Below, one piece after another: positions 10,224-18,908 of a stretch of DNA of 64,000 nucleotides. A program made the position numbers and the translations under genes. Below the pieces are notes generated by a model. It was not told the DNA's origin, searched no databases, and was given only the letters and a program-made list of their open reading frames with translations. Within the stretch, counting starts at the first letter, position 1; the number at the start of each line of letters is the position of its first letter. Origin of the DNA: Chryseobacterium nepalense (lineage in GTDB: Bacteria; Bacteroidota; Bacteroidia; Flavobacteriales; Weeksellaceae); assembly GCF_023195755.1 (NCBI RefSeq), contig NZ_CP096203.1, positions 1,178,001 through 1,242,000 of the forward strand. Direction: 5' to 3'.

Positions 10224-10868
10224 CTATTTCAAACTCACATTCCTCATTTGTCTCATGATCCAATTATGTTTCTTTCTTAAATAGGCTGAAGGATTTTTAG
10301 GATCATATTTTTTAGGATTGGGCAAAACGGCTGCTATCCAAGCTGCTTCGGATACAGTAAGGTCTTTTGAAGATTTCCCGAAATAATACTTTGAGGCGGC
10401 TTCAACTCCGAAAACGCCCTGTCCCATTTCGATGGAGTTGAGGTATCTTTCGAGGATAATGTCTTTGCTCCACACTTTTTCGATAATAAAAGTATAAACA
10501 GCTTCAAGCCCCTTTCTGAACCAGCTTCTTCCCTGCCACAAAAATATATTTTTTGCTGTCTGCTGGGAAATGGTGCTTCCTCCCCTGATTTTTTTACCTT
10601 TTTCATTGTGCTTCATCGCCTTTTCAATGGCAGTGTAATCGAAACCGTTATGTGAAAAGAATTTCTGGTCTTCGGAAGCGATAACTGCTTTTTTTACATT
10701 GTTCCCCATTTCCTCATACGAAACATAGTCTCTGTTCAATTTTCCGTATTTTAATAATCCTCCTATTTGTGTAATCGTTATAGGCGGGTTAAAAAATCTT
10801 CCCCAAACAATAAATACTACGTTCAGAATAAGAATGATGAATATGATGCGTTTAATCGTTTTCCACAT
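10224..10868 (-). CDS. mtgA: Monofunctional peptidoglycan glycosyltransferase
   Basis: A 214-aa GT51 enzyme that polymerises lipid II into glycan strands at the outer face of the inner membrane. There is one N-terminal membrane anchor (residues 8-22). The catalytic Glu sits in VIASEDQKFF (E66), with the GGSTISQQTAKN motif and a later KDIILERYLNSIEMGQGVFG motif. There is no transpeptidase domain, and the length is typical of MtgA. Confidence 0.93.
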   Translation of the reverse strand: MWKTIKRIIFIILILNVVFIVWGRFFNPPITITQIGGLLKYGKLNRDYVSYEEMGNNVKKAVIASEDQKFFSHNGFDYTAIEKAMKHNEKGKKIRGGSTISQQTAKNIFLWQGRSWFRKGLEAVYTFIIEKVWSKDIILERYLNSIEMGQGVFGVEAASKYYFGKSSKDLTVSEAAWIAAVLPNPKKYDPKNPSAYLRKKHNWIMRQMRNVSLK

Positions 10869-10910
10869 AATTTAAAAAATGAAAAGTCAAAAATAAGCAA
10901 ATAGTCCGAG

Positions 10911-11957
10911 TTATTGCAATTCTTTCATGTAGGTAAGCTGATAGCCCGGCAAAAGTTCAGGATGGAAAATTTTAATATAATCTTTTAACACAAGATCTGA
11001 TCTTACCACACCGCTTTCGAAAAAATCATTGGCTTTGGCTTTTTCTTTTGCGGTAATTACATACACTTTCCCTTTATTAAAAACAGGCAATTTGTTGTAA
11101 ACAGGGTTCATTGTCAGCATTTCTTTTTTCGAAGGATGGTTTCCTGCGTTGATCCAGTACTGAACCTGGCCTGCTTTTGCAAAAACCTCTTCAAAGCTCA
11201 TTGTAACTGCTTTTTCTTCCGTATTATTTTTCAAAATATAATTGGCATTGGCGTCTGAAATAAAATGTGCCAGTGATGTTTTTCCGCCGGGAAGATACCA
11301 GATGTCGCCATACATTTCGTTTGCAAGAATAGTAGGTCTTTCTTTAGCTTTAGCAGCTAGCTGCTTTAGATCCTGATAGTTTTTAATAATTTCATCATAT
11401 TTAGCCATTGCTGTGTCACTTTTCCCGAAAAGTTTCCCGAAAAGTTTAATATAGGCCGTTTTTTCAAGCGGATTCTGCTCAAGATATTCATCTAAAAATA
11501 CAACCTGAATTCCATTATCTTTCAAAAGTTTATAGGTATTGTCGAAACTCGCGATATGATTGGTAAAAATAGCATCGGGTTTTAAAGAAATGATTTTTTC
11601 CACATCATATTTCTGTTCATTTCCGACGTTTTGAATTTTACCTTCTCTTACTAATTTTTGAATATTTTCGGAATAAATATACTCCGGGCTTGCAACGCCG
11701 ATTATCATATTTTCAGCTCCCAGTTCGGTTATGTATCCCGCCATACTTGCATTCAGCAATATGATTTTTTTGAATGGAAGCTGATTTTCTTTAAAATTAT
11801 AGCTAAACTTTCCCGACTGGATATTCAAAATTCCGTTTTCTTCGGTATACTGAACGTTGTTTGAAATTAAAACAGGTTCTGAAGTAGATTTTTTTTGTTC
11901 TCTTTTACAAGCCGTTAGCGTTAAAAACGCGATTAATAGTAAAATTCTTGGTTTCAT
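10911..11957 (-). CDS. ABC transporter substrate-binding lipoprotein (siderophore/heme/cobalamin type)
   Basis: A 348-aa class III periplasmic-binding-protein fold. A lipoprotein signal ends at Cys17 (LTLTAC). The core shows the BtuF/FepB pattern: ASMAGYITELGAENMIIGVASPEYIY, then KPDAIFTNH and NGIQVVFLDEYLEQNPLEK. It would capture a metal chelate in the periplasm. No permease or ATPase is adjacent, so it is an orphan component here. In other Bacteroidota this family is often near TonB receptors, which are absent from this window. The substrate cannot be read from the sequence. Confidence 0.85.
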   Translation of the reverse strand: MKPRILLLIAFLTLTACKREQKKSTSEPVLISNNVQYTEENGILNIQSGKFSYNFKENQLPFKKIILLNASMAGYITELGAENMIIGVASPEYIYSENIQKLVREGKIQNVGNEQKYDVEKIISLKPDAIFTNHIASFDNTYKLLKDNGIQVVFLDEYLEQNPLEKTAYIKLFGKLFGKSDTAMAKYDEIIKNYQDLKQLAAKAKERPTILANEMYGDIWYLPGGKTSLAHFISDANANYILKNNTEEKAVTMSFEEVFAKAGQVQYWINAGNHPSKKEMLTMNPVYNKLPVFNKGKVYVITAKEKAKANDFFESGVVRSDLVLKDYIKIFHPELLPGYQLTYMKELQ

Positions 11958-11981
11958 CTTTCAAAGAAAGCAAAAAAGTGT

Positions 11982-11989
11982 TATATTTG
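11982..11989 (+). promoter_or_regulatory. Candidate -7 box of tRNA-Arg
   Basis: TATATTTG fits the Bacteroidota primary sigma -7 consensus TAnnTTTG and lies 17 bases upstream of the mature tRNA 5' end. The -33 element is not clear. Confidence 0.5.
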
Positions 11990-12005
11990 CAAACCATTAA
12001 ACAAT

Positions 12006-12079
12006 GGCCTCGTGGCGCAACTGAATAGCGCATCTGATTACGGCTCAGAAGGTTACAGGTTTGAATCCTGTCGAGGTCA
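12006..12079 (+). tRNA. tRNA-Arg (anticodon ACG)
   Basis: The cloverleaf folds fully. The acceptor stem is GGCCTCG/CGAGGTC with one G-U pair, the anticodon stem is TCTGA/TCAGA enclosing loop TTACGGC (anticodon ACG, read as ICG after deamination), and the T stem is ACAGG/CCTGT with a 7-base loop. The discriminator is A12079. CCA is not encoded. Confidence 0.95.
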
Positions 12080-12089
12080 CATATTTACC

Positions 12090-12123
12090 AAATGGCGCAA
12101 ACTAAAGACAGTTTGCGCCATTT
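12090..12123 (+). terminator. Terminator of tRNA-Arg
   Basis: A 13-bp perfect stem (12090-12102 with 12111-12123, core ATGGCGCAAAC) is followed by TTTTGATTTTTT. It sits 11 bases after the tRNA. Confidence 0.85.
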
Positions 12124-12226
12124 TGATTTTTTTAGTTTGGATATACTCAATATATCAGATTGCGCTTTTATTTTAGAATATTACATCTATTAGTATACTA
12201 ATAAATTGAAACTTTTATTGCTAAAA

Positions 12227-12496
12227 TCAGATAACATCATAGTCGTTTAAAGTTGTTACAAAATGATAATCTATAAAACTTTTAGAAGCCTTGCACAATT
12301 CCAACAATTCTTCATTGCTGTGGTATTCAAAATTAAAATCGTCAGGAACATCAATTGTATATTCCGTTATCACTTCTGTATCAAGAAGATCAATTGCCAT
12401 CAGATCATTAAGCGAACTAAGCAGATTATTTTCTTTCAGAAGAGGCATTTTCTGCGTGAAAGAGTTTTTAAATTTATATAATATAATTGTTTTCAT
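12227..12496 (-). CDS. Orphan 89-aa protein, paralogue of the one at 18311
   Basis: Unrecognised family. The protein starts MKTIILYKFKNSFTQKMPLL and ends DYHFVTTLNDYDVI. It aligns end to end without large gaps with the 89-aa protein at 18311-18580 (shared pattern: TI.LYKFK.S.T.K.P.L, LD...VTEY.I..P, EL..LC..SK..I...F). No signal peptide or membrane segment is seen. It overlaps the 72-aa gene upstream by four bases (ATGA), so the two are translationally coupled. Function unknown; the paralogy supports it being real. Confidence 0.75.
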   Translation of the reverse strand: MKTIILYKFKNSFTQKMPLLKENNLLSSLNDLMAIDLLDTEVITEYTIDVPDDFNFEYHSNEELLELCKASKSFIDYHFVTTLNDYDVI

Positions 12497-12711
12497 TTTT
12501 TATTTTTTGCTTTTTCGAAAGTAATGAGCTGCATTCTAATAGAGGAAAGATATTGCTTAAAGTCTTTCATTGTAATATTTTTCTCGTTCGGTGACATAAA
12601 TAATGGAGTCTCATTTAATAGAAAATACAATTCAGGATATAAAGACTGGATTTTAGCCGTTACATTGAAGATCTGTCCGGTAAGATTCTGCAAATTATAA
12701 GTTGATTTCAT
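12493..12711 (-). CDS. Small hypothetical protein (72 aa)
   Basis: Unrecognised. A soluble, helical-looking 72-aa protein (LTGQIFNVTAKIQSLYPELY at the front, ending FEKAKNKK). It lies upstream of, and overlaps by ATGA, the 89-aa orphan gene, forming a two-gene unit. The SPNEKNITMKDFKQYL segment suggests a short amphipathic helix. No function is proposed. Confidence 0.65.
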   Translation of the reverse strand: MKSTYNLQNLTGQIFNVTAKIQSLYPELYFLLNETPLFMSPNEKNITMKDFKQYLSSIRMQLITFEKAKNKK

Positions 12712-12754
12712 ATCTTTCTAGTTAAACGAAATATAATAATATCAGAATAAAAAA

Positions 12755-12781
12755 GGACGGGAACTAAAAAAGTACCCGTCC
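12755..12781 (-). terminator. Terminator of the CsbD-like gene
   Basis: The stem is GGACGGG (12755-12761) / CCCGTCC (12775-12781). On the minus strand it is followed by TTTTTTATTC. It lies 62 bases past the stop of the CsbD-like gene. Confidence 0.8.
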
Positions 12782-12842
12782 CCTTTTGTATTAAAACCCC
12801 TTTAAACATATTGAGCTGTTTACCGGAGTTATAATAAACTCA

Positions 12843-13061
12843 TTATGAAAGTTGAGTGTTATTAAGAATCTTAATAACCTCTTCACGGCTTTTACTTAGT
12901 TTATTTTGCAATCTTCCTAGCAATTCATTTTCTTTTCCTTTTTCAAGCACCAAATCTGAATCTTTAAGTTGTGAAAACTTTTCTTTTAACTGTTTTGATT
13001 GTTCTTTCCAATCTCCTGTAATTTTAAAAGCCTCATGAGCTTTATTGTGATTTGTATTCAT
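12843..13061 (-). CDS. CsbD-like stress protein
   Basis: A 72-aa protein of the CsbD family: ITGDWKEQSKQLKEKFSQLK, then LGRLQNKLSKSREEVIKIL. The family is abundant in stationary phase or general stress in other bacteria, and its molecular role is unknown. It is a single gene with its own terminator, next to an AraC-type regulator and stress-type orphan genes. Confidence 0.8.
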   Translation of the reverse strand: MNTNHNKAHEAFKITGDWKEQSKQLKEKFSQLKDSDLVLEKGKENELLGRLQNKLSKSREEVIKILNNTQLS

Positions 13062-13164
13062 AATTCGAATTTTTGTGTAACAGAATTATTACAATCCAAA
13101 GGTGATCCATTTTAATCTTATCCCGCTACACATTTCAATACTAAATTTACATATATCACACTTT

Positions 13165-13725
13165 TTATAAGTCTTCTAAATTTTTCAGCCGTTTTTGCTT
13201 TAGCTGTTTGTAGAAAGAAGGAGAAAGTCCAGTTATTTTTTTAAACTGGTTGGAAAGATGCGCAACACTGCTGTAATTGAGTTTATAAGAGATTTCAGTA
13301 AGATTGAGTTCATCATACAAAAGGAGCTCTTTTACCCTTTCCACTTTATTGATGATGATAAAATGCTGTAAAGTCATTCCTTTCACTTCAGAAAATGTAT
13401 TGGCAAGGTAAGTGTAATCGTAACCAAGCTTTTCACTGATATAATCTGAGAAATTTTCTTTCGGAAGAGATTCGGAATAATGGATCATTTCTGTAACCGC
13501 ACTTTTTATTTTTTCGATCAGAATGCTTTTTTTATCATCAAGTAATTCAAGTCCGGTTTTGAGGAGATTTTCTTTTAAAAACTGTCGCTGTTCATCTGTA
13601 ATATCATCCAATATTTCTACAAGTCCTAAATCTACTACGGCATTTCTGATATTCAGTTTTTCAAGCTCCTGATGAACCACCATCTTGCAGCGCAGGCTTA
13701 CCATATATTTTATATATAACTTCAT
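13165..13725 (-). CDS. AraC-type helix-turn-helix regulator
   Basis: A 186-aa protein whose C-terminal 100 residues form an AraC/XylS DNA-binding domain: LGYDYTYLANTFSEVKG is the first HTH and LTEISYKLNYSSVAHLSNQF is the second, followed by KKITGLSPSFYKQ. The N-terminal 75 residues are short, helical and do not look like a cupin sensor. It is transcribed away from the GH130/glycosyltransferase group and is a candidate local regulator of either side. That is inferred from position only. Confidence 0.85.
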   Translation of the reverse strand: MKLYIKYMVSLRCKMVVHQELEKLNIRNAVVDLGLVEILDDITDEQRQFLKENLLKTGLELLDDKKSILIEKIKSAVTEMIHYSESLPKENFSDYISEKLGYDYTYLANTFSEVKGMTLQHFIIINKVERVKELLLYDELNLTEISYKLNYSSVAHLSNQFKKITGLSPSFYKQLKQKRLKNLEDL

Positions 13726-13891
13726 AATCCTTACCGTATTTCGTGTTTGTCAATCTATATGTTGACAGCCATCCTTTCAAAGTTAGTCCTTTAAATTTTA
13801 ATTACTATGATTTATGTAACAAATTAATAGACTATTACAAACCTTTCTTTTTTTAATAGATGACCTTTACATATAATAAAAATATTTTAAA

Positions 13892-14023
13892 ATGTCAAAA
13901 GAAAAGGATACAAAGAAAAAAACAGATAAAACACCTGCGGCAAAATCATTAAAAGAGAAGCGGGAAGCCAAACAAAACAAAAGGAAAGACAAAGAAAATG
14001 AAAGTCGCAACGCAACAACCTAA
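13892..14023 (+). CDS. 43-aa highly charged mini-protein
   Basis: An ORF of 43 codons starting MSKEKDTKKK and ending ESRNATT. About half of its residues are Lys, Glu, Asp or Arg, and it has no hydrophobic stretch. Its TAA is followed immediately by the ATG of the GH130 gene (zero spacing), which suggests real translation and coupling. Function unknown. Confidence 0.6.
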   Translation: MSKEKDTKKKTDKTPAAKSLKEKREAKQNKRKDKENESRNATT

Positions 14024-15052
14024 ATGGTAGAAATAAAAAAAGAAGGAATTATACTTAGAAAAACCAATTTAAGTTTTGAAAACGAAGGGGTTTTGAATCC
14101 TGCTATTATTAAGGAAAATGGCAAAATACATGTATTTTACCGCGCTGTTGCCAAGGGTAATTTTTCAACTGTTGGGCATTGCATATTGTCAGATCCGCTT
14201 ACGGTAGAAAAACGGTCAGATTCACCCATTATTGTTCCTGAATCTGAATACGAAAAACACGGTGTAGAAGATCCTCGAATTGTAAAAATAGATGATTTGT
14301 TTTATCTTACTTACACCAGTTATGATGGCATCAATGCTTTAGGAACATTAACGACTTCAAAAGATCTCAAATCCTGGAAAAATAAGGAAATTATTGTTCC
14401 AAAAATTTCTTATGAAGAGTTTAAGCTTTTATCAGAATCAGAGGATTTAATCCCGGATAAATATAGAAGATACAACGAATTTCAAACCAATCATCCTGAC
14501 AGCGATCCTGTTTTTTTGTGGGATAAAAATCTGATTTTCTTCCCAAGAAAAATAAACGATAAATTTTATTTTCTTCACAGAATAAGGCCTGAAATTCAGA
14601 TTGTCAGCATAAAAAATATTGAAGACTTGAATTCTGATTTCTGGCAGGATTACTTTTCACATTTTAAAGACCATGTTCTTTTATCTCCAAAATACGATCA
14701 CGAATCAAGTTATATCGGAGGTGGATGTCCGCCAATAGAAACAGAATACGGCTGGTTGATGATTTATCACGGTGTTTATGACACCATTAACGGTTATGTT
14801 TACAACGCCTGTGCAGCTTTACTGAACCTTGAAAATCCAAAAAAAGAAATTTCCAGACTTCCTTATCCGCTTTTCAAACCCGAAAAAGAATGGGAACTCA
14901 AGGGTGAGGTTAACAATGTATGTTTCCCGACGGGAACCATTGTGGAAAATAACAAACTATATATTTATTATGGAGCCGCAGACGAAAGAATTGCTGTTGC
15001 CTCACTCAGTATTTCAAAGTTATTGAAAGAGCTTATGATGTACGCGGTATGA
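14024..15052 (+). CDS. GH130 family protein (beta-mannoside phosphorylase/hydrolase-like)
   Basis: A 342-aa five-bladed propeller protein of glycoside hydrolase family 130. It shows NPAIIKENGKIHVFYRA, then HGVEDPRIVKIDDLFYLTYTSYD and GGGCPPIETEYGWLMIYHG, which are blade motifs with the conserved acidic and basic residues. Characterised family members phosphorylyse or hydrolyse beta-1,4- or beta-1,2-mannosides. Some databases call this subgroup 'pesticidal protein Cry7Aa', which is a misnomer. The stop overlaps the next start (ATGA), so it is coupled to the glycosyltransferase. The exact linkage is not readable. Confidence 0.87.
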   Translation: MVEIKKEGIILRKTNLSFENEGVLNPAIIKENGKIHVFYRAVAKGNFSTVGHCILSDPLTVEKRSDSPIIVPESEYEKHGVEDPRIVKIDDLFYLTYTSYDGINALGTLTTSKDLKSWKNKEIIVPKISYEEFKLLSESEDLIPDKYRRYNEFQTNHPDSDPVFLWDKNLIFFPRKINDKFYFLHRIRPEIQIVSIKNIEDLNSDFWQDYFSHFKDHVLLSPKYDHESSYIGGGCPPIETEYGWLMIYHGVYDTINGYVYNACAALLNLENPKKEISRLPYPLFKPEKEWELKGEVNNVCFPTGTIVENNKLYIYYGAADERIAVASLSISKLLKELMMYAV

Positions 15053-17361
15053 AAATTATTCGGCAAATTAAAAAAGAAATTAAAATGAATAAAAATAATA
15101 ATTCAGACGTGGAGGATAAAGCAATTAGACAATCTTATAATGATAAAAAACACAAAATCTATAATAAAACCGAGATTGTCTTTGTAAGTACATTTCCTCC
15201 AAAGGTATGCGGAATTGCCACTTATACACAAGATCTGATAAAATCTCTTCAGTCGAAATTCGGAGAATCCTTCAAATCAATTATTTGTCCGATGGAAACA
15301 GAAGAGGAAAATTATGAATATCAAGAATTTACCGAGTATAAATTAAATATCTCGGACGCCGTTTCCTACTTGGAATTAGCCGCAAAAATCAACAAAAATG
15401 ATGCTATTGAGTTAGTGATGCTTCAGCACGAATTCGGATTTTTTAATGAAACCCAAAATGGTTTGTTACTTTTTCTCAAGAACTTAAAAAAAGATATTAT
15501 CATCACTTTTCACACTGTTTTGCCAAACCCTGATAAAGAGCTGAAGGAAAAAGTGAAAAAGATCGCAGATTATGCAAAATCTATTATCGTAATGACAAGT
15601 ATTTCAGCGGACATTCTTTTGAACCATTATGACCTTTCTCCTGATAAAATTACGGTAATCCCTCACGGAACACACCTTTTGCCCTTCGTAGACAAAATTA
15701 CTTTGAAAGAAAAGTATAATCTTAAAAATAAAAAAGTTCTTTCCACTTTCGGATTATTAGGCTCCGGAAAAAATATTGAAACGACACTGAAAGCCTTACC
15801 GGAAATCATTGCTAAAAACCCTGATGTCATTTTTTTAATTCTTGGCAAAACACATCCTGCATTAGTAAGGCATGAAGGCGAAAAATATCGTGACTTTTTG
15901 GAAGACCTTACCTGTACCCTTCATCTGGAAAACAACATCCGCTTTATAAATGATTATCTTCCACTTCAGGAATTACTAGAATATCTTCAGCTTACCGATG
16001 TTTATCTTTTCACCTCAAAAGACAGAAATCAGGCAGTAAGCGGTACATTTTCCTATGCAATCAGCAGCGGATCCGCCATTGTTTCTACTCCAATTCCGCA
16101 TGCTATGGAAGTTTTAAAGGAAGATACAGGAATTATTATTGATTTTGAAGCTCCGGAGCAGTTGGCTGTTGCGGTAAACACATTATTAGAAAATGAAAGC
16201 AAACGAGAGGAGCTACGTCAGAAATCATTGGAAAAAATGGCTCCGACAGCGTGGGAAAATTCATCTATCTTACACGCTTTGTTATTTCAGAAATTTAAAA
16301 ATAATAAAACAGAACTCAATTATACTCTACCGGAAATCAATCTTAGGCATATTCAAAATATGACAACCGATTTTGGGATGATTCAGTTTTCAAAGATAAG
16401 CAAACGGGATATCAATTCAGGATATACGCTGGATGATAATTCACGGGCGATGATCGCTATTTGCAAGCATTTTCAAATCAGTAGAAACAAAGCAGATCTG
16501 CAATTGATTTTAATTTATTTAAACTTTATTAAATTTTGCCAGCATAAAGACGGGAGTTTCCTGAACTATGTAAATGAACAAAAACAATTCACTAATCAAA
16601 ACTATGAAACTAATCTGGATGACTCCAATGGAAGAGCAATCTGGGCTTTAGGTTATTTAATTTCATTAAAAGAAATTTTGCCACAGGAGTTGTCTGAGAA
16701 TGCGGAAAAAATCATTCAGAAAAATCTTGTCTGGGCAGAAAAAATTCATTCTACAAGAGCAATGGCTTTTATTATTAAAGGATTGTATTATCAAAACTCA
16801 GAAAATAACCTTCCTTTATTAAAAGAATTAGCAAATCGTCTGGTGAAAATGTATCAACATGAAGCAAAATACGATTGGCATTGGTTTGAGAATTATCTGA
16901 CCTACGGAAACAGCGTATTGCCGGAAGCTTTACTGTGTGCGTGGATTTCTACTAAGGATGAACTTTACAAGCAAATTGCTGAAGAGTCTTTCCAGTTTTT
17001 AATGTCTAAAATTATGATTAATGACAGCATAAAAGTGATTTCCAATAAAGGCTGGCTGCAAAAAGAAAATACTGAAAATGTACTCCCCATTGGTGGAGAG
17101 CAACCTATTGATGTTGCCTACACCCTTCTGGCTTTATCTTCATTTTATAAAACTTTTAAAGATGAAAAGTATCTGCAAATGATGAAGAATTCCTTCAACT
17201 GGTTTTTGGGGAAAAATCATTTGAATCAGATTGTTTATAACCCTGCAACGGGAGGTTGCTATGATGGGCTTGAGGAAAAAAATGTAAATCTCAATCAGGG
17301 TGCAGAATCTACCGTCAGTTATCTGATGGCAAGGCTTAGTCTGGAATTTTCAATAGAATAA
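15049..17361 (+). CDS. GT4-type glycosyltransferase fused to an all-helical glycosidase-like domain
   Basis: A 770-aa protein. Residues about 40-415 are a GT-B glycosyltransferase: FVSTFPPKVCGIATYTQDL at the start, VIPHGTHLLPF and STFGLLGSGKNIETTL in the middle, and an acceptor/donor region with SGTFSYAISSGSAIVSTPIPHAMEVL. Residues about 430-770 form an (alpha/alpha)-toroid-like repeat series with LDDSNGRAIWALGYL, YDWHWFENYLTYGNSVLPEA and QPIDVAYTLLAL, which resembles six-hairpin glycosidases. An internal ATG at 15085 could be an alternative start. With GH130 this suggests synthesis and turnover of a mannose-containing glycan (inference). Confidence 0.85.
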   Translation: MKIIRQIKKEIKMNKNNNSDVEDKAIRQSYNDKKHKIYNKTEIVFVSTFPPKVCGIATYTQDLIKSLQSKFGESFKSIICPMETEEENYEYQEFTEYKLNISDAVSYLELAAKINKNDAIELVMLQHEFGFFNETQNGLLLFLKNLKKDIIITFHTVLPNPDKELKEKVKKIADYAKSIIVMTSISADILLNHYDLSPDKITVIPHGTHLLPFVDKITLKEKYNLKNKKVLSTFGLLGSGKNIETTLKALPEIIAKNPDVIFLILGKTHPALVRHEGEKYRDFLEDLTCTLHLENNIRFINDYLPLQELLEYLQLTDVYLFTSKDRNQAVSGTFSYAISSGSAIVSTPIPHAMEVLKEDTGIIIDFEAPEQLAVAVNTLLENESKREELRQKSLEKMAPTAWENSSILHALLFQKFKNNKTELNYTLPEINLRHIQNMTTDFGMIQFSKISKRDINSGYTLDDNSRAMIAICKHFQISRNKADLQLILIYLNFIKFCQHKDGSFLNYVNEQKQFTNQNYETNLDDSNGRAIWALGYLISLKEILPQELSENAEKIIQKNLVWAEKIHSTRAMAFIIKGLYYQNSENNLPLLKELANRLVKMYQHEAKYDWHWFENYLTYGNSVLPEALLCAWISTKDELYKQIAEESFQFLMSKIMINDSIKVISNKGWLQKENTENVLPIGGEQPIDVAYTLLALSSFYKTFKDEKYLQMMKNSFNWFLGKNHLNQIVYNPATGGCYDGLEEKNVNLNQGAESTVSYLMARLSLEFSIE

Positions 17362-17374
17362 ATAACTGCCTGTG

Positions 17375-18187
17375 ATGCTTAAAATGAAACATACACTTAA
17401 TAAAAGGAAAACTAAATTTCGTCTGCTCAATAAAAAAAACAGCTTGAATAAAATCTCTCATACTGAATTTGTTTCATTGCTTTATATCAGAAATACCAAT
17501 ATCGCCTTAAATAAAGATCTGGAAGAAATTCTTCGTATACTAAAAGAGCTGCAAAAATCAAATAAAAAATCAAGACTGGTTTTTAAAACCAATTGTACAC
17601 TGACTAAACATATTCTTTGGGAAACCATTATCAATGAGATAAAACAAAATCTTATGTATATCAAACTCCAAATTGAATATATAAAAGAAAATACTATACA
17701 AGCAAACTACTTTAATTATTCTCTGTTTTGGCAACAGAATAAAATTTTCATAAAAATAATAAAAGAAAATTACGCAAAACTGGAGCTATTAGGAAATCAA
17801 ATTCTCCCAAAAGAAGTATTACAATACTGGAAAACAAATATTTGTAATATGCATGATGAGTTTTTTCATCTTATGATTTCATTTTTAAATATTTGCAAAA
17901 TGGAACTAAACTTTATCAAAATCCATTCCCCTCATAATTTATCAGAGATCATACAGAACATTATTGTAAACATTCCGAAAATCAAAAATAGTGATAGACT
18001 TAATAGGTACGAACAAATATATATTGAGGCTTTAAAAAACTATAAAGAGGAATTCAGCGAAAAACTCAGTTTTTGGAATGTCGTATTAAAAGCTCTGACC
18101 ATTAATAAAGATCAATCTCCTTCAGAACAAACAATGCTAGAAAGATGGATTGATGGCAAGGATAGAAGAAAGATTAATAGCATTTAA
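17375..18187 (+). CDS. Hypothetical helical protein (about 270 aa)
   Basis: Unrecognised. A very AT-rich, Lys/Asn/Ile-rich, mostly helical soluble protein with no signal peptide. The frame is open from a GTG at 17372. ATGs at 17375 and 17384 are likelier starts, and 17375 is used here. It begins about 14 bases after the glycosyltransferase stop and is probably the last gene of that operon. The higher AT content than its neighbours hints at recent acquisition. Confidence 0.6.
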   Translation: MLKMKHTLNKRKTKFRLLNKKNSLNKISHTEFVSLLYIRNTNIALNKDLEEILRILKELQKSNKKSRLVFKTNCTLTKHILWETIINEIKQNLMYIKLQIEYIKENTIQANYFNYSLFWQQNKIFIKIIKENYAKLELLGNQILPKEVLQYWKTNICNMHDEFFHLMISFLNICKMELNFIKIHSPHNLSEIIQNIIVNIPKIKNSDRLNRYEQIYIEALKNYKEEFSEKLSFWNVVLKALTINKDQSPSEQTMLERWIDGKDRRKINSI

Positions 18188-18310
18188 ATATAAGATTCCG
18201 GATTGTTCCGAAAACTATTTCATATTGAAGTTAGTAAAATAATTTGTTCCATTATTCCCGATTGAACATTTATTTTCTAATTTAAATCCCTAATCATTAA
18301 AAATTAACAT

Positions 18311-18580
18311 ATGAATACTATACGATTATATAAATTTAAAGATTCAATCACCAGCAAAATACCTTTTTTGAATAAGGAATCTAATTTGGATATTTTAGAT
18401 GACTCCAGGCAAATTACAACTTTAGACATTCAAATTGTTACGGAATATGTAATTAATATCCCCAGTGCCTTTATTTACGAAGATCTGTCGTACAAAGAAT
18501 TGATACACTTATGCAGTTCTTCAAAACAAACTATAGAACATTATTTTATTAAAAACAACAATGGTTATGATCTAATCTAA
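18311..18580 (+). CDS. Orphan 89-aa protein, paralogue of the one at 12227
   Basis: Starts MNTIRLYKFKDSITSKIPFL and ends EHYFIKNNNGYDLI. It has the same length and the same residue pattern as the 12227-12496 protein. It is on the opposite strand and about 6 kb away, so the two copies bracket the CsbD/AraC/GH130/GT region. No known domain; function unknown. Confidence 0.75.
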   Translation: MNTIRLYKFKDSITSKIPFLNKESNLDILDDSRQITTLDIQIVTEYVINIPSAFIYEDLSYKELIHLCSSSKQTIEHYFIKNNNGYDLI

Positions 18581-18908
18581 TATTTCTGAATGACAAAATT
18601 TACCTTTTATAAATTTATCGCCCTCCATAAATAAATGATGATTTCCTTCCTTTAGCATCAAATGGGCAATACGAAATTCTCTTTTTTAAAGGATTCTTGA
18701 AGGCAAACATATAAAATATTTTGATCTGAGAAATTTCTCACAATATTCTCGTCAATATCTATTATTTCTACCCAATCAAACCTTTAGTTTCAAAAATTAC
18801 CGGTCACGGAATATTATATCTTCAAAGTTCTTCTCAATTTAAGTATTGTAGAAACTTCCTTTATGTGTTTTGGTACTAATCGAATAATTATCATTAACTA
18901 AAATCTGT
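18581..18908. other. Gene-free stretch with a weak coding relic on the minus strand
   Basis: There is no complete gene. On the minus strand 18618-18783 is open for 55 codons without a start (it reads FDWVEIIDIDENIV near its beginning) and ends in a stop at 18615. It could be a decayed fragment or a chance frame in AT-rich DNA. Confidence 0.3.

Noticed and set aside
12263..12524. Plus-strand frames opposite the 89-aa orphan gene
   Set aside because: The minus-strand frame has a paralogue, which the plus-strand frames do not.
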